Origin: Gammaproteobacteria bacterium
GTDB taxonomy: Bacteria; Pseudomonadota; Gammaproteobacteria; Steroidobacterales; Steroidobacteraceae
DNA length: 41,528 bases
Reading direction: 5' to 3'
Assembly: GCA_028293805.1 (NCBI GenBank)
Contig: JAQGOC010000325.1
Coordinates: 1 to 41,528 of the forward strand
The translations under genes and the position numbers were made by a program. The notes beneath the pieces are model-generated. The model made no database searches. It was given only the letters and a program-made list of their open reading frames with translations, and was not told the origin of the DNA. The stretch's first letter is position 1. Each line of letters opens with the position of its first letter. Below are positions 26,218-35,048 of the stretch, piece after piece.

Positions 26218-26541
26218 TCAGCCCGCGTCTCCCCCGTAGGGGTCCGCCGGATCGGGCGTCCTCGAGAATTCGCCCAATTCCTGCGCAGCTTCCGGTGGCG
26301 CTGCGCCGGTGGCGGAGGCTTTGCTCTGCGCCGCGAGCTGCGCGACCGCATTCTTCGCTATATCGACGAGTCCCGCGCCCTGGCGCTCCTGACAGTAGGC
26401 GATGATCTGCGCGCGCATACGAGGATCCCAGTACCTGCGCAGGTGGTTGGCCACATCGCGGGCCGCCCCTTCCGGGTCGCTTTCACCGGCGAAGAAAGCG
26501 GTGATCTCGTTCGACATCTTGATGAGCAGATCGATATTCAT
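26218..26541 (-). CDS. fdsD: Formate dehydrogenase delta subunit
   Basis: A 107-residue protein that matches FdsD: IDLLIKMSNEITAFFAGESDPEGAARDVANHLRRYWDPRMRAQI-type sequence at the N-terminus and a Pro/Ala-rich tail. The small subunit belongs to soluble, NAD-dependent molybdenum formate dehydrogenases of the fdsGBACD kind, where it is needed for an active enzyme. The gene is last in the operon, 64 bp after fdhD, the usual order. No cofactor motif is present. The tail (residues 75-107) extends past the conserved core. Confidence 0.93.
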   Translation of the reverse strand: MNIDLLIKMSNEITAFFAGESDPEGAARDVANHLRRYWDPRMRAQIIAYCQERQGAGLVDIAKNAVAQLAAQSKASATGAAPPEAAQELGEFSRTPDPADPYGGDAG

Positions 26542-26605
26542 CGTAGGGCCTCGAAACCCGGTTCAGTTATTGCGCCGCAAGCGGCCCGCGACCGCTGTCG
26601 ACTCG

Positions 26606-27445
26606 TCACTTCAAGCGCTCAGGATGAGCGTAAACCACGTGCCGGTCGCGGCGTGCGAAGGCCACCAGCGTCACTCCGGTTTTCCGCGCCATTCGCACGG
26701 CAAACGCGGTGGGGGCCGAGAGAGCCGCCAGGAAGGAGATGCCGACAGTAGCTGTCTTCTGCACCATTTCGTAGCTCGCGCGGCTCGTGATCAACAGATA
26801 CCCCGAGGACAAATCTGTTTTTCCGCGCACCAGCGCCCCGATCGTCTTGTCCAGGGCATTGTGGCGCCCCACGTCCTCGCGCACGATCTGAATTCCCTGG
26901 CCCGGAACGACCCATGCCGCGGCGTGAACGCTGCCCGTGCGCGCATTGATGGGCTGCAGCGAGCCGAGTTGCTCGATCGCAGCGTGCAGATCCTCGATCG
27001 TTACCGTAGGCCCCGGCCCGACGGGCACCACCTCGCGAATGGCGTCCTCCGCAGTCTCGGCGCCGCAAAGGCCACAACCGGTTCTGCCCGTGAGATTGCG
27101 CCTCCTGTGCAGTAGCTCCGTAAAGCGCTCCCACGCGACCGTGATACGCACATCGACAGCCTCGGAGCCGAGTGTCACGGCCACTTCGCGGATTTCATCG
27201 GGACGCGTGACCAACCCTTCGCTGAGCGTGAACCCGACGGCGTAATCCTCGAGGTTCGCCGGGGTCGCCAGCATCACGACGTGCGGCACGTTGTGATAGA
27301 TGAGCGCGACCGGCACTTCTTCAGCGACCTGGTCCGTCGTATGCGTCGTCGCGCCCCCGGCCCAGCGATCGACACTTACCTCGGCACTGACCGACTTCGG
27401 CTCGCTGCTGACTGGTTCCGGCCCGCCGTCGACCACCGTTGACAT
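26606..27445 (-). CDS. fdhD: Formate dehydrogenase accessory sulfurtransferase
   Basis: A 279-residue FdhD (called FdsC in fds operons). It passes sulfur to the molybdenum cofactor before insertion into the formate dehydrogenase catalytic subunit. The mobile-loop Cys pair is C124 and C127 (RTGCGLCGAE); EDVGRHNALDKTIGA binds the cofactor, and LLITSRASYEMVQK is the C-terminal signature. About 25 variable residues precede the conserved DQVAEEVPVALIYHN start. It lies 18 nt after fdsA and before fdsD, the standard position. Confidence 0.96.
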   Translation of the reverse strand: MSTVVDGGPEPVSSEPKSVSAEVSVDRWAGGATTHTTDQVAEEVPVALIYHNVPHVVMLATPANLEDYAVGFTLSEGLVTRPDEIREVAVTLGSEAVDVRITVAWERFTELLHRRRNLTGRTGCGLCGAETAEDAIREVVPVGPGPTVTIEDLHAAIEQLGSLQPINARTGSVHAAAWVVPGQGIQIVREDVGRHNALDKTIGALVRGKTDLSSGYLLITSRASYEMVQKTATVGISFLAALSAPTAFAVRMARKTGVTLVAFARRDRHVVYAHPERLK

Positions 27446-27463
27446 GACGATCGCGGCGCCTCT

Positions 27464-30337
27464 TCAGGCCGGCGCCGGATCCCGCCTGCGCTTGCGCTCT
27501 GGCTTCGGCATCGAACGCTCTTCCTGCGCCCTCTTCTGCCACGCATCCTTCTGGTTCACGAACACGACCTCGACGGCGGTCACCTTGTACTCCGGACAGT
27601 TGGTAGCCCAGTCAGAGTTCTCGGTCGTGACTACGTTGGCGTTCGTCTCCGGGAAGTGGAACGTCGTGTAGACGACGCCCGGCGCGATTTTCTCGGTCAC
27701 CCTCGCGCGCAGCACGGTCTCACCGGCACGGCTCGTCAAGCCGACCCAGTCCCCATCGCTGATGCCGCGCACTTCCGCATCGTGCGGATGGATGTCCAGA
27801 ATATCTTCCGCGTGCCACACGACGTTCTGCGTTCGCCGCGTCTGCGCGCCCACGTTGTACTGGCTCAGGATCCGGCCCGTCGTGAGAATCAACGGGAAGC
27901 GGCTCGTCGAGCGCTCGCTGGTGGGCACGTACTCCGTCGCGAAGAACTTGCCCTTGCCACGCACGAACTGATGAATGTGCATCGTCGGCGTGCCATCAGG
28001 CGCGGCATCGTTGCAGGGCCATTGAATGCTGCCCAGGCGGTCGAGCTTCTCGTAGCTGACTGCGGTGAATGTCGGCGTGAGCTGCGCGATCTCATCCATG
28101 ATCTCGGACGGATGATTGTAGTTCATCGGATAGCCAAGGGCGTTCGACAGCAGCATCGTGACCTGCCAGTCCTCATAGCCGCCGCGTGGCGGCATCACTT
28201 TGCGCACGCGCGAGATACGACGTTCCGCGTTCGTGAACGTGCCGTCCTTCTCGAGGAAAGACGAACCGGGCAGGAAAATATGCGCGTACCGCGCCGTCTC
28301 GTTCAGGAACAGGTCCTGCACGATGACGCACTCCATCGCCTCCATTGCACGGCTGACGTGGTGAGTGTTGGGATCGGACTGCACGGGGTCCTCGCCCTGG
28401 ATGTACAGGCCCTTGAACGTGCCATCCAGCGCCGCTTCGAACATGTTCGGAATACGCAGGCCGGGCTCGGACTGCAGCTGCACGCCCCAGGCGCCCTCGA
28501 ACAACTGCCGCACGCTGGTATCCGACACGTGCCGGTAGCCGCTGAACTCATGAGGGAAGGAGCCCATGTCACACGAGCCCTGCACGTTGTTTTGCCCACG
28601 CAGCGGGTTCACGCCCACGCCTTCGCGGCCCAGGTTGCCCGTGGCCATCGCAAGATTCGCGATAGCCATGACGGTGGTGGTGCCCTGGCTGTGCTCGGTG
28701 ACGCCCAGTCCGTAATAGATCGCGCCGTTTCCACCCGTGGCGTACAAGCGCGCCGCGCCGCGCACGAGCTCGGCCGGAACGCCAGTGATGCCTTCCAACG
28801 CCTCCGGAGAGTTTTCTTGCTGCGAGACGAAGGCCTTCCACTTCGCATACGAGCCGGCTTCGCAGCGTTCGGCCGCGAAGTCGTCCTTCGTCAGGCCCTC
28901 AGTCACGAGGACGTGCGACATGGCGTTGAGCACCGCCACGTTCGTGCCGGGGGTGAGCTGCAAATGATAGTCCGCGTGGATATGCGGCGAGTGCACGAGG
29001 CCCGTGACGCGCGGGTCGATGACGATGAGCTTCGCGCCTTGGCGCAGGCGCCGTTTCATCTGCGATCCGAAGACGGGATGGCCATCGGTCGGATTCGCGC
29101 CGATGACCACCATCACGTCCGACTTCATTACGGACGTAAACGTCTGCGTGCCAGCCGATTCACCGAGCGTGTTTTTCAGGCCGTAGCCGGTCGGGGAGTG
29201 GCATACGCGCGCGCAGGTATCGACATTGTTCGTGCCGAATGCAGCGCGTACGAGTTTCTGCACGAGGAAGGTTTCCTCATTCGTGCAACGGGAAGAAGTG
29301 ATGCCGCCCACCGAGTCGCGGCCGTACTTCGCCTGAATGCGGCGGATCTCGCTCGCGGCGTAGCCGATCGCCTCATCCCACGAGACTTCTTCCCACTGGT
29401 CGGTGATGTTCTTGCGGATCATCGGCTTCGTGACCCGATCCGAGTGAGTCGCGTAGCCAAATGCAAAGCGGCCCTTCACGCACGCGTGCCCACGGTTCGC
29501 GTGACCGTTGCGGTCCGGCGTCATGCGCACCACTTCCACGTCCGCGCCTTCGCCCTTCACTTCAGCCTTGAAGCTGCAACCCACGCCGCAATAGGCGCAG
29601 GTGGTCGTGACCGCGCGCTCGGCCTTGCCGAGACCGATCACTGATTTTTCGGTGAGCGCGGCGGTCGGACACGACTCGACGCAGGCGCCGCAGGACACGC
29701 ACTCGGACTCCATGAACGGTTCGTTCTGGCTCGCGGAGACCTTCGATTCGAAGCCGCGGCCCTGGATCGTAAGGGCGAACGTCCCCTGTACTTCGTCGCA
29801 GGCGCGCACGCAACGCGAGCACACGATGCACAACTCGGGATCGAATGTGAAGTAAGGAGTGCTCTCGTCCTTGGCGGCAGGACGGTGCATTTCGATCTCG
29901 CCCTGTAGCCCGTACGAGGTCTCCTCGATGCCGACATCTGCCGCCACGTCCTGCAATTCGCAGTGGCCGTTCGCGGGACAGCTCACGCATTCGAGCGGAT
30001 GATCGGAGATGTAGAGGTCCAACACGCCCTTGCGAAGGCTCGTGAGCTTCTCGGACTGCGTATGGATCTTCATTCCCGGCGCGACGGTGGTCGTGCACGA
30101 GGCCGGGTAGCCCTTGCGGCCTTCGATCTCGACGAGGCACAGGCGGCAGGAGCCGAACGCCTTCAAAGTGTCCGTTGCGCACAGCTTCGGTACCTTGACG
30201 CCCGCGAGAGCTGCGGCGCGCATGACCGAGGTCCCTTCCGGAACTGTTACCGGCGTACCGTCGATGTCGACCGTAACCGGGCCTGCGCTCTGCGCCGGAT
30301 CCGGAGTACCGAGATCTTCATAATCGATTGCATACAT
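27464..30337 (-). CDS. fdsA: NAD-dependent formate dehydrogenase, molybdenum catalytic alpha subunit
   Basis: A 957-residue NuoG-like enzyme that oxidises formate to CO2. Residues 22-100 hold a 2Fe-2S cluster (C53, C64, C67, C81); H113, C117, C120 and C126 an N5-type cluster; C170/173/176/180 and C213/216/219/223 two ferredoxin-like clusters; C247, C250, C254 and C286 the cluster next to the molybdenum site. C379 (RVCHSPTGYG) is the molybdenum ligand, so this is a Cys and not a selenocysteine enzyme. The C-terminal part is the molybdopterin-dinucleotide domain. GAGGAG lies seven bases before the ATG, five bases after a strong hairpin. Electrons go via FdsB to NAD. It is the endpoint for both C1 routes in this window. 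Confidence 0.98.
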   Translation of the reverse strand: MYAIDYEDLGTPDPAQSAGPVTVDIDGTPVTVPEGTSVMRAAALAGVKVPKLCATDTLKAFGSCRLCLVEIEGRKGYPASCTTTVAPGMKIHTQSEKLTSLRKGVLDLYISDHPLECVSCPANGHCELQDVAADVGIEETSYGLQGEIEMHRPAAKDESTPYFTFDPELCIVCSRCVRACDEVQGTFALTIQGRGFESKVSASQNEPFMESECVSCGACVESCPTAALTEKSVIGLGKAERAVTTTCAYCGVGCSFKAEVKGEGADVEVVRMTPDRNGHANRGHACVKGRFAFGYATHSDRVTKPMIRKNITDQWEEVSWDEAIGYAASEIRRIQAKYGRDSVGGITSSRCTNEETFLVQKLVRAAFGTNNVDTCARVCHSPTGYGLKNTLGESAGTQTFTSVMKSDVMVVIGANPTDGHPVFGSQMKRRLRQGAKLIVIDPRVTGLVHSPHIHADYHLQLTPGTNVAVLNAMSHVLVTEGLTKDDFAAERCEAGSYAKWKAFVSQQENSPEALEGITGVPAELVRGAARLYATGGNGAIYYGLGVTEHSQGTTTVMAIANLAMATGNLGREGVGVNPLRGQNNVQGSCDMGSFPHEFSGYRHVSDTSVRQLFEGAWGVQLQSEPGLRIPNMFEAALDGTFKGLYIQGEDPVQSDPNTHHVSRAMEAMECVIVQDLFLNETARYAHIFLPGSSFLEKDGTFTNAERRISRVRKVMPPRGGYEDWQVTMLLSNALGYPMNYNHPSEIMDEIAQLTPTFTAVSYEKLDRLGSIQWPCNDAAPDGTPTMHIHQFVRGKGKFFATEYVPTSERSTSRFPLILTTGRILSQYNVGAQTRRTQNVVWHAEDILDIHPHDAEVRGISDGDWVGLTSRAGETVLRARVTEKIAPGVVYTTFHFPETNANVVTTENSDWATNCPEYKVTAVEVVFVNQKDAWQKRAQEERSMPKPERKRRRDPAPA

Positions 30338-30353
30338 GTCAGTCTCCTCGATT

Positions 30354-30381
30354 GCTGAAAGACGCCTGCGGCGCTTTCAGC
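30354..30381 (-). repeat. Strong hairpin in the fdsB-fdsA gap, next to the fdsA ribosome site
   Basis: GCTGAAAG-A-CGCC pairs with GGCG-CTTTCAGC around a TGC loop: twelve pairs with one bulged base. In the leftward transcript it ends just before AATCGAGGAGACTGAC and the fdsA ATG. It may stabilise or process the message, or tune fdsA translation. There is no T-run for termination. Confidence 0.7.
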
Positions 30382-30488
30382 AGGCGCCTAGCCGCGCAGG
30401 GCCGGCCGAAGCAAAAGGCGTGGCTTCTGCCTCCGGTTGATGGCCCCCTCGACCCCGCCTCATTTGGCTGAGTGCCCGAATAAAAAAC

Positions 30489-32033
30489 TCACTGGCGCGT
30501 TCGTGCGCGGAAATCGTCCCTGAAGTGCTTGAGCGCGCTTTGCACGGGGAACGGGGTCATGCCGCCCAGGCCGCACAGCGAGCCCTGCAACATGGTTTCG
30601 CACAGATCCTCCAGCAACTGCACATTCCGCTCGCTTTCCACTCCGTCGAGAATGCGATCGATGACCTCGACGCCGCGCGTCGAGCCGATTCGGCACGGCG
30701 TGCATTTGCCGCAGGACTCGACCGCGCAGAATTCCATTGCATAGCGCGCCATGCGGGCCATGTCGACGGTATCGTCGAACACGACGATGCCGCCGTGACC
30801 AAGCAACGCGCCGATGCCGGCCAGCGCTTCGTAATCGATGGCCACATCGAACTGCGACGCGGGAATGTAGGCGCCCAGGGGCCCGCCCACCTGTACGGCG
30901 CGAATCGGCCGGCCCGTGGCGGAGCCGCCGCCGTAGTCGTATAGCAACTCGCGCAACGTGACGCCGAAAGCCCGCTCGACGAGACCCCCTCGCTTGATGT
31001 TGCCGGCGAGTTGAATGGGCAGTGTGCCGCGCGACTTGCCCATGCCATAGTTCTTATAGAACTCCGCACCCTGATGCAGGATGGTCGGCACGGTTCCCAG
31101 CGTCACGACGTTGTTGACGATCGTCGGCTGTCCAAACAGGCCCTTGATCGCGGGCAGTGGCGGACGGACGCGGATTTCGCCGCGCTTGCCTTCAAGACTC
31201 TCGAGCATCGAGGTCTCTTCGCCACAGATGTAGGCGCCAGCTCCGAGTCGGACTTCGAGGTCGAAGCGCTTGCCGCTTCCCATGACGTCGCTGCCGAGAT
31301 AGCGCGCCTGATAAGCCGCGGCAATGGCGTGGTTCAGCGCGCGATAGGCGTGTGGGTACTCGGCCCGCAGATAGATATACCCCTGCGTTGCGCCAACGGC
31401 GATACCCGCGATGGTCATGCCTTCAACGAGGGATAGTGGATCGCCTTCCATCAGCATGCGGTCCGAGAATGTGCCCGAGTCCCCTTCGTCGGCGTTGCAG
31501 GTGACGTACTTCTGTCCGGCGGGCTGGTCGAGAACCGTTTTCCACTTGATGCCGGTCGGGAAAGCCGCGCCGCCGCGGCCTCGCAGGCCGGAGTCCAGAA
31601 CGGCCTGAACGATTGCCTGTGGCGTCATGGCCAGGGCACGCCGGAGGCCCTGATAACCACCGTTGGCCACATAATCCGCAACGCTGGTCGGATCAACGAT
31701 GCCCACCCGGGCAAAGGTCAGACGCTGTTGGCTTGCGAACCAGCTGAGCGCATCGGTTGGACCGAGCAACAGCGCATGGTCTCCGCCATTGAGAAAATCG
31801 GCCGCATAGAGGCCCGGCACATCGTCGACCGTCACGGGTCCGTAGGCGATCCGCCCCTTGGGGGTGACCACCTCGACCAACGGTTCGAGCCAATAAGCGC
31901 CGCGCGAGCCGTTGCGCACCAGGCGAAGCTCCACGCCCCGCGCGGAGGCCGCCCTGGAAATCGCCTGGGCAACCTCGCCGGCGCCCACTGAAAGAGCGCT
32001 CGCGTCCCGAGGAACATAAACCGTGGCAGTCAT
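30489..32033 (-). CDS. fdsB: NAD-dependent formate dehydrogenase beta subunit (FMN/NAD module)
   Basis: A 514-residue fusion of a thioredoxin-like N-terminal domain and a NuoF-like module, the usual FdsB build. The NADH site is LRGRGGAAFPTGIKW; NADEGDSGTFSDR and GAGAYICGEETSMLESLEG bind FMN and NAD; the 4Fe-4S motif is ESCGKCTPCRIGS with the fourth Cys in SLCGLGG near the C-terminus. It takes electrons from FdsA and reduces NAD. It lies 86 bp after fdsG and 151 bp before fdsA, with the hairpin at 30354-30381 in the latter gap. Confidence 0.97.
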   Translation of the reverse strand: MTATVYVPRDASALSVGAGEVAQAISRAASARGVELRLVRNGSRGAYWLEPLVEVVTPKGRIAYGPVTVDDVPGLYAADFLNGGDHALLLGPTDALSWFASQQRLTFARVGIVDPTSVADYVANGGYQGLRRALAMTPQAIVQAVLDSGLRGRGGAAFPTGIKWKTVLDQPAGQKYVTCNADEGDSGTFSDRMLMEGDPLSLVEGMTIAGIAVGATQGYIYLRAEYPHAYRALNHAIAAAYQARYLGSDVMGSGKRFDLEVRLGAGAYICGEETSMLESLEGKRGEIRVRPPLPAIKGLFGQPTIVNNVVTLGTVPTILHQGAEFYKNYGMGKSRGTLPIQLAGNIKRGGLVERAFGVTLRELLYDYGGGSATGRPIRAVQVGGPLGAYIPASQFDVAIDYEALAGIGALLGHGGIVVFDDTVDMARMARYAMEFCAVESCGKCTPCRIGSTRGVEVIDRILDGVESERNVQLLEDLCETMLQGSLCGLGGMTPFPVQSALKHFRDDFRARTRQ

Positions 32034-32119
32034 TTGCGCCCGTTACTCACTGTACGTAGCCATCGCCTGAACATGGGGACTTCGGAATCGGGTTACTACC
32101 GCGGCGCGCCGCATTTCGC

Positions 32120-32602
32120 TCACTTTTTAATACCTTGTTCCGCAATCATCGCGTCGAAGCGCTCCGGGGTGAGGCGCCCGTAGAGGCGGCCGTCGACCAT
32201 TGCAGCGGGCGAACACGCGCAATTACCCAGGCAGTAGATTGGTTCCAGCGAGAACCGCCCATCCGCGGTGGTCTCGTGAAAGTCCACCCCGAGGCGACGC
32301 TTCGCATGCTCGGTGAGATGCTCGGCACCCATCGCCTGGCAGGCCTCCGCCTGGCACAAGCTCACGACATGCCGCCCCGGGGGCGTGCGCCGGAAGTAGT
32401 GATAGAACGTGACGACCCCGTGAACTTCCGCCCGGGACAAGTTGAGTCCCTCGGCGACGAGGGGAACCGCCCCCTCCGGAACATAGCCCAGGGCCGCCTG
32501 GATGGCGTGCAACACCTCCAGGAGGGGGCCTGGGCGGCCTTTGAGATCCGCCACGATGCGGCGGACGGTGTCGGTATCGGTCAGGGGGGATGTCTGCATC
32601 AT
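32120..32602 (-). CDS. fdsG: NAD-dependent formate dehydrogenase gamma subunit (NuoE-like)
   Basis: A 160-residue thioredoxin-fold 2Fe-2S protein. The Cys ligands are in SLCQAEACQAMG and YCLGNCACSPAAMV; YVPEGAVPLVAEGLNLSRAEVHGVVTFYHYF is the family signature. It pairs with FdsB as NuoE pairs with NuoF. I start at the tandem ATG codons 32602/32599; the frame extends to 32725 without homology and would run through the promoter region shared with the LysR gene. First gene of the fdsGBA-fdhD-fdsD operon. Confidence 0.95.
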   Translation of the reverse strand: MMQTSPLTDTDTVRRIVADLKGRPGPLLEVLHAIQAALGYVPEGAVPLVAEGLNLSRAEVHGVVTFYHYFRRTPPGRHVVSLCQAEACQAMGAEHLTEHAKRRLGVDFHETTADGRFSLEPIYCLGNCACSPAAMVDGRLYGRLTPERFDAMIAEQGIKK

Positions 32603-32878
32603 GCAACAGAAGACGTTACGGCCACGGCCGGAATCAGGCCAATCAATATTCCGAATCCGAACTATTCGCTCCGAGTATACGTCCCGAGCCTGGCGGCGAC
32701 CGGCGAACGGCGCATGGCGACCCAATGGCCTGGGAAGTGTTCAATTTTCGAGACTACCGCCGGGCGGATTGAGTTCCGCCCGCCGTCGCGAACAGCAGGA
32801 AGCCCGTACTATAGCGGGGCTAAAAGCGCTGAACCTGAGCGGAATGCGCCCGCCTCGGTACTGAAAACGACTTGAGCC
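32603..32878. promoter_or_regulatory. Divergent control region of the fds operon and its LysR gene
   Basis: This 276-bp gap has an A/T-richer core at 32640-32680. It contains ATTC-C-GAAT (32648-32656) and CGAAT-N7-ATTCG (32652-32668), overlapping palindromes of the kind LysR proteins bind, and TATACT (32674-32679, leftward) as a -10 candidate for fdsG. No good -35 box accompanies it, which would fit activator dependence. The binding protein is inferred from position. Confidence 0.45.
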
Positions 32879-33802
32879 ATGCAACTGAACCGGTTCGACC
32901 TCAACCTGCTCATCGCCCTCGATGCCCTGCTTCAGGAGAAGAACGTCACGCGGGCCGCGGAACGCGTATTCGTGTCCCAGCCCGCCATGAGCGCGGCTCT
33001 GCAGAAACTGCGGGACTACTTCAACGACCAGCTCCTCGTGCGCGTGGGGCGGGACATGGAGCTCACGCCGCGCGGCCTGTCTCTCGCCGAGCCCGTCCGC
33101 GAGGCGTTGCTGCGGATTCAGGCGACGCTCGGCACCCAACCCAGTTTCGAACCGAGCACGGTGCGGCGCGCCTTCACTCTCATCGTCTCCGCCGATGCCG
33201 TACTGCGGGTGATGCCAACCGTGTTCCGGCGCCTCACCAGGGAAGCGCCCGGCGTCCAGTGCCACGTCGAGCACTTTTCCGAAACCACCTTGTCGCGGCT
33301 CGAATACGGCGACGCCGATCTGTATCTCGGACTGAACAGTCTGCGGCTGTTCGGGTTGCGGGCCTTCCCGGAAACGCTGCGGATCACCGATCTGCGCCCC
33401 GTCCGGTGGGTGGCTGTCGTCGCCCGCGACCACCCCACCGTGGAGGACACGATCACGGAGGCGCAGTACCTCGCCCTGCCACACATTTTCGGCTGGCCCA
33501 GCGGCCACACGCTGCCGCTGGAAGAACTGGTCCGGCGGCTCACGAATGCGGATATCGATGTACGGGCGACGACCCAGGGGCTGCTGGAGATCCCCTTCCT
33601 GCTGGCAGGAACGGAATTGATCGCGACCCTTCCCGAGCATCTGGCGCGCCTGCTCGCCAATCTCGCGCCGGTGAAGATCGTACCGCTGCCTTTCAACACG
33701 CCGGAGACACGTGAGGTCGTGATCTGGCACAAGCGCAACGAGCCGGATCCCGGTCACGCCTGGCTGCGCGACATCATCATCGAGGCGGCGCGGGAAACAT
33801 AG
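32879..33802 (+). CDS. LysR-family regulator, probably of the fds operon
   Basis: A 307-residue regulator. Residues 1-65 are the LysR winged helix (LNRFDLNLLIALDALLQEKNVTRAAERVFVSQPAMSAALQKLRDYF), in the style of the NodD/LinR subgroup. Residues 90-300 form the two-lobed effector domain (RAFTLIVSADAVLRVMPTVFRRL). It is divergent from fdsG; LysR genes are often found beside fds operons and activate them with formate as signal. Effector and targets here are inferred from position. It converges with the MetE-like gene, separated by about 90 bp of GC-rich sequence without a clear terminator. Confidence 0.88.
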   Translation: MQLNRFDLNLLIALDALLQEKNVTRAAERVFVSQPAMSAALQKLRDYFNDQLLVRVGRDMELTPRGLSLAEPVREALLRIQATLGTQPSFEPSTVRRAFTLIVSADAVLRVMPTVFRRLTREAPGVQCHVEHFSETTLSRLEYGDADLYLGLNSLRLFGLRAFPETLRITDLRPVRWVAVVARDHPTVEDTITEAQYLALPHIFGWPSGHTLPLEELVRRLTNADIDVRATTQGLLEIPFLLAGTELIATLPEHLARLLANLAPVKIVPLPFNTPETREVVIWHKRNEPDPGHAWLRDIIIEAARET

Positions 33803-33893
33803 CGCGGGCGGCGGGAACCGGCGGCGCAGGCAGGCTAGCCCGGCGCGAGTGGCGGCCGCGCCATGGCAACTCCCTACGTCCCCCTACTAGCGA

Positions 33894-35024
33894 TTACGCG
33901 TCGCCCCACACCTCACGCGCGATCTCCATGACCAGCCGCAGCTTCTGCGTCTGCTGCTCAACGGCGATATCGTTGCCGTGGATGGTGCTGGAGAATCCAC
34001 ACTGTGGCGAAAGAGCGAGTTGCTCCAGAGGGGCATACTTTGCCGCCTCATCGATGCGGCGCTTGATGTCGTCCTTTTTCTCCAGCGCGCCGAGCTTGGT
34101 CGTGATGAGACCGAGCACGACGATCTTTCCCTTGGGCAGAAACCGCAAGGGCTTGAAGTCGCCGCTGCGCTGGTCGTCGTACTCAAGGAAATAGGCATCG
34201 ATGTTCATCTCGGAGAGCAGCGCCTCCGCCACTGGCTCATAGCCGCCCTGCGCGGCCCACGTGCTCTTGAAGTTGCCGCGGCACAGGTGCATGGACAGTG
34301 TCATCCCAGCCGGTTTCTGCGCGACCACGCGGTTGACGAAGCTGGCATAGCGATGGGGCAACTCATTCGGATCATCACCTCGCTTGCGCGCGGCTTCACG
34401 CATCGCCTCGTCGCACAGGTAGGCGAGATTCGTATCATCCATCTGCACACTGACGCAGCCGGCCGCGGCGAGCGAGCGCAGCTCCTCGCCGTATGCATCG
34501 GCAACGTCCTGATAGAACTGCTCGAGATCGGGATAGTGTTCCTTGCTGATCCCGGCGCGGCCGCCGCGGAAGTGCAGCATCGTCGGTGAAGGGATGGTGA
34601 CCTTCGGCGTCCGCCGCGTAACAGTGTTGAGAAATTGGAAATCCGCGAGTTGGATATTCCTGACGTGGCGGACCTTGTCGATCACCTTCATCACCGGCGG
34701 CGACAGCTGTTCCCTGCCGTCGGGACCGTGTACCGCCACCGGGATTTCCGTCTTCACGCCGCCGAGTTGCTTGAGGAAGTCGACATGGAAGTACTCCCGG
34801 CGCAGCTCGCCGTCCGTGATGGATTGCAAGCCGACCTCTTCCTGCAGCTTCACCACCTCGACAATCGCCTTGTCTTCGATTGCGCGTAGCTGAAGGGGAG
34901 TGATTTCGCCCCGCACAGCCTGCGCATGCGCATCCAGAAGATACTTCGGGCGCAGGAAACTGCCGACATGGTCGGCGCGAAAAACGGCCAGCCCGCCGCC
35001 GGGCTTCAAATTTGCATTCATCAT
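33894..35024 (-). CDS. Cobalamin-independent methionine synthase catalytic-domain protein (MetE core-like)
   Basis: A 376-residue UROD/MetE-like barrel, about half the size of full MetE because the N-terminal barrel is absent. The zinc ligands are present: H246 and C248 (MHLCRGN), E281 (FLEYDD) and C342 (SPQCGFSS). DHVGSFLRP at the N-terminus and SITDGELRREYFH are typical of the YxjG-like group. Such short proteins may methylate homocysteine from a folate or another methyl donor, or act on other thiols; their substrates are mostly untested. With LigM making methyl-THF nearby, use of that methyl group is possible but unproven. It lies 24 bp downstream of fghA on the same strand. Confidence 0.82.
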   Translation of the reverse strand: MMNANLKPGGGLAVFRADHVGSFLRPKYLLDAHAQAVRGEITPLQLRAIEDKAIVEVVKLQEEVGLQSITDGELRREYFHVDFLKQLGGVKTEIPVAVHGPDGREQLSPPVMKVIDKVRHVRNIQLADFQFLNTVTRRTPKVTIPSPTMLHFRGGRAGISKEHYPDLEQFYQDVADAYGEELRSLAAAGCVSVQMDDTNLAYLCDEAMREAARKRGDDPNELPHRYASFVNRVVAQKPAGMTLSMHLCRGNFKSTWAAQGGYEPVAEALLSEMNIDAYFLEYDDQRSGDFKPLRFLPKGKIVVLGLITTKLGALEKKDDIKRRIDEAAKYAPLEQLALSPQCGFSSTIHGNDIAVEQQTQKLRLVMEIAREVWGDA

Positions 35025-35048
35025 GGATCCTTGCGAGTCGGGGGCGAG

